Assembly: GCA_004195335.1 (NCBI GenBank)
Contig: SDWK01000670.1
Location: 1 to 9,140 of the forward strand
Length of the DNA stretch: 9,140 bases
Direction: 5' to 3'
From: Shewanella sp.
Lineage (GTDB): Bacteria > Pseudomonadota > Gammaproteobacteria > Enterobacterales > Shewanellaceae
The notes beneath the pieces were generated by a model. The model saw only the letters and a list, made by a program, of their open reading frames with translations. It was not told the origin of the DNA and did no database searches. Positions 6,989-9,140 of the stretch are shown piece after piece (positions within the stretch are counted from its first letter, which is position 1; every line of letters begins with the position of its first letter). The position numbers and the translations under genes are program-made.

Positions 6989-7882
6989 CTAAATGCGCTC
7001 GATATCTCGGGTACCAAACAGGCCATAGGGCTTAAACCAGAGGATCACTAGCAGCACATAAAACGGCGCGATGTCATACATGTTGCCTATGTGTAAGTAC
7101 TGACTGTCGAAGAACTCGGCAACGTTCTCTAAGACGCCGATGATCACACCGCCCACGATAGCGCCCACGATGGAGTCTAATCCGCCTAATATCACCGCCG
7201 GGAACACCTTGATACCGATGGCTGACAAGGAGTCTGAGACTCCGTTAACCATGCCAATCACCACACCCGCCGTAGCCGAAACGGTGGCCGCAATGCCCCA
7301 GCTCATGGCGAAGACTTGCTTAACCGATATGCCCAAGCTCTGAGCGACCTGCTGATCGAATGCCGTCGCCCGCATCGCCAGACCATGCTTTGAGTATTTA
7401 AAGAAGAAGAAGAAACCCACCATGATGCACAGCGCGATGACAGTGCTCATCAGATAAGCCAGTTCAACGTTGAGGCCAAAGATAGAGATAGAGTGAGTAT
7501 CGAAGACCTTGGGGTAACTCTGAGGTGAAACGCCAAATATCCATTTCGTTAATGACTGAAAGAATATCGACAGCCCTATCGTCACCATGATGACCGAGAT
7601 AATGGGCTCACCTATCATGGGGCGCAGAACTATCATCTGTAGCAGCACACCAAACAGGGCCATAAAACACAGGGTCAACAAAAAGCCGACCACGAACGGC
7701 AGCTCCATATAGACTAAGAATGCCCAACACACCCAGGCGCCCACCAGCAGGAACTCTCCCTGGGCGAAGTTAACAATCTGAGTCGATTTATAGACTAAGA
7801 CAAAACACATGCCCACAACGCCATACAGTAAGCCGACAATCAGGCCGTTGATGATGAGTTGTAGCAGTAATTCAAAGTTCAT
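6989..7882 (-). CDS. ABC transporter permease, LivH type
   Basis: Inner-membrane permease of a HAAT-family importer, 297 residues, the usual size for LivH. It is almost wholly hydrophobic, with about eight membrane segments. Landmarks are NFAQGEF (38-44), the EAA-like cytoplasmic loop GLAMRATAFDQQVAQSLGI (167-185) and ILGGLDSIVGAIVGG (231-245). A run of five consecutive Phe (157-161) falls in a membrane segment. Its ATG overlaps the stop of the acyl-CoA synthetase gene as ATGA (7879-7882), with AAAGGAG (7889-7895) inside the upstream coding sequence, which indicates translational coupling. This tight link is the best evidence in the window that ligase and transporter serve the same substrate. 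Confidence 0.95.
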   Translation of the reverse strand: MNFELLLQLIINGLIVGLLYGVVGMCFVLVYKSTQIVNFAQGEFLLVGAWVCWAFLVYMELPFVVGFLLTLCFMALFGVLLQMIVLRPMIGEPIISVIMVTIGLSIFFQSLTKWIFGVSPQSYPKVFDTHSISIFGLNVELAYLMSTVIALCIMVGFFFFFKYSKHGLAMRATAFDQQVAQSLGISVKQVFAMSWGIAATVSATAGVVIGMVNGVSDSLSAIGIKVFPAVILGGLDSIVGAIVGGVIIGVLENVAEFFDSQYLHIGNMYDIAPFYVLLVILWFKPYGLFGTRDIERI

Positions 7883-9140
7883 GAGGCTCTCCTTTGCTCT
7901 ATTTCTGACTCAGATACACTGGTCGTCTCGATAACTGATTCAACCTTAAGTTGGGTCTGAATTCGTGACTTACTGCCATCCTGAAAGGTGATCACGGTAT
8001 CGATATCCACATGGGGCTTATCGTTATAGATAGATGTGATGATGTCGCCGTACTTATCGGCTATCACACCACGCCTGACTTTTCGGGTACGAGTTAACTC
8101 ACCATCATCGGCATCAAGCTCCTTATACAGGAGGATAAATTTACTAATTTTCTGCGCATCGGGTAGTGATTGATTCACGATCTCAATCTCTTCAGACAGT
8201 TTTTGATAGACCTCAGGCTGCGATGACAGGTTGGTGTAGTTGGTAAAGGAGAGGCCATGTTGTTCGGCCCACTTAGACACGATACTGAAACGTATGCATA
8301 AGATGGCCGACAGATAGGGCCTATCTTTACCCAAGATCACCGCCTCACCGATAAAGGAGGAGAACTTGAGCTTGTTCTCTATGTATTGAGGGGAGTATTG
8401 AATACCTTGGCTGGTTTTTGCCAAATCTTTAATCCTGTCGATAACCACAAGGTGTCCCGACGGCTTGAAATAACCCGCATCTCCGGTATGCATCCATCCC
8501 TGTTTCACATCTTCGTCGAACGCCTCCTGATCACCAAGGTAACCATTGAACATGCCTAAGGTTTTTGCAATCACCTCGCCTACGCCTTCGCTGTCACAAT
8601 TGATGACCTTAACCTCGGCGCTATCGAAGGCGACACCGACGCTGTCGTAATCCACATCATCTTGCATGTGTATCGTGTATGCCCCACACATCTCGGTCTG
8701 ACCATAGAGTTGACGCAGAGGTATGCCGATACTCTGGAAGAATCTGAAAGTATCCGGGCCCATGGCGGCGCCCCCTGTCGCGGCGGATTTTAAAAATGAG
8801 AAGCCGAGTCTGTCTCGCAGTGCCTTCATCAATATAAGATCGGCCAGACGGGATTTTCTTCCCTGCTGTAAACTTTTCTGTGCCCTGTTCAAAGCGAAAT
8901 TAAACAGTGCCTGCTTCAAACGGGAAGAGTCCATCATTCGCGCCTGCACATCGGCCAATATCCCTTCCCATACTCTGGGAGCGAGCAGGACAAAGCTCGG
9001 GCCTATTTCACGAAGATCGGCCATCATGGTTTCCTGCTCTTCGACAAAATTCACTATCTGTCTGGCTATCAACGCCTGGCCAACCACGTACACCTGCTCC
9101 ATGATCCAAGGCAGGGGCAATACCGAAACATAGTTATCAC
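7879..9140 (-). CDS. Long-chain acyl-CoA synthetase (AMP-forming), 5' end beyond the window
   Basis: Activates a carboxylic acid to its CoA thioester through an acyl-adenylate (COG1022, FadD15-like). The frame is open to the right edge, giving 419 visible residues from DNYVSVLPLPW; the true start lies outside, so the in-frame TTG at 9120 is not the start. About 200-240 N-terminal residues, including the A3 nucleotide loop, would be missing if it has family length (about 640-660). Visible numbering: ATGGAAM (120-126), YGQTE (A5, 145-149), GWMHTGD (A7, 214-220), DRIKD with R235 (A8), and ELTRTRKVRR with the probable catalytic lysine K353. The phrase ELDADDGELTRTRKVRR is, from memory, typical of synthetases interleaved with Liv-type transporters. 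A 65-residue tail after the catalytic domain is also typical. All visible catalytic residues are intact, unlike the PaaK-like protein. Confidence 0.93.
   Translation of the reverse strand, partial: DNYVSVLPLPWIMEQVYVVGQALIARQIVNFVEEQETMMADLREIGPSFVLLAPRVWEGILADVQARMMDSSRLKQALFNFALNRAQKSLQQGRKSRLADLILMKALRDRLGFSFLKSAATGGAAMGPDTFRFFQSIGIPLRQLYGQTEMCGAYTIHMQDDVDYDSVGVAFDSAEVKVINCDSEGVGEVIAKTLGMFNGYLGDQEAFDEDVKQGWMHTGDAGYFKPSGHLVVIDRIKDLAKTSQGIQYSPQYIENKLKFSSFIGEAVILGKDRPYLSAILCIRFSIVSKWAEQHGLSFTNYTNLSSQPEVYQKLSEEIEIVNQSLPDAQKISKFILLYKELDADDGELTRTRKVRRGVIADKYGDIITSIYNDKPHVDIDTVITFQDGSKSRIQTQLKVESVIETTSVSESEIEQRRAS

Noticed and set aside
9118..9120. TTG as start of the acyl-CoA synthetase
   Set aside because: The same frame continues without a stop to 9138 with family-like residues (DNYVSVLPLPW), so the gene is cut by the window edge.
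8723..9133. 136-codon plus-strand frame opposite the acyl-CoA synthetase
   Set aside because: Shadow of the synthetase; the protein has low-complexity, unfamiliar sequence.
1..9140. CRISPR array, tRNA/rRNA genes, insertion sequence, prophage or toxin-antitoxin genes
   Set aside because: No spaced direct repeats of CRISPR type, cloverleaf sequence, transposase or integrase motifs were seen on either strand.

Overview
The window looks like chromosome of a marine gammaproteobacterium, most likely Shewanella or a close relative. The evidence is the prolyl-tRNA synthetase, whose protein closely matches what I remember of Shewanella ProS; its editing-domain lysine falls at residue 279, as in E. 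coli. This is recognition from memory, not a database search.

Layout. Positions 1-356 hold an AT-rich stretch with no convincing gene, but with an unexplained minus-strand open frame running off the left edge. A good sigma70-type promoter (357-384) precedes proS (420-2129, + strand). A strong bidirectional terminator (2209-2245) then separates proS from a convergent minus-strand operon that fills the rest of the window. Read in transcription order from the right edge, that operon is: a long-chain acyl-CoA synthetase (5' end outside the window), LivH-type permease, LivM-type permease, periplasmic substrate-binding protein, LivF-type ATPase, and a divergent PaaK-like ligase. Spacing is a 4-base overlap, then gaps of 86, 162, 50 and 34 bases, each gene with its own Shine-Dalgarno.

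How the genes fit together. This is a branched-chain-amino-acid (HAAT) family ABC importer interleaved with two AMP-forming ligase homologues. From memory, this arrangement recurs in proteobacteria, usually with LivG upstream of the acyl-CoA synthetase, which here would lie past 9140. The likely job is import of a carboxylic acid (aromatic, alicyclic or fatty-acid-like) and its activation to a CoA thioester, rather than amino-acid uptake. The substrate cannot be read from the sequence.

Most unusual points: the PaaK-like protein lacks both the Ser/Thr/Gly-rich nucleotide loop and the C-terminal catalytic lysine; a terminator-like hairpin lies just after the binding-protein gene, inside the operon; a degenerate 7-base repeat array fills part of the gap before that gene; and the upstream open frame at 1-190 may be a dispersed repeat. 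I saw no CRISPR, tRNA, rRNA, transposase or phage genes.
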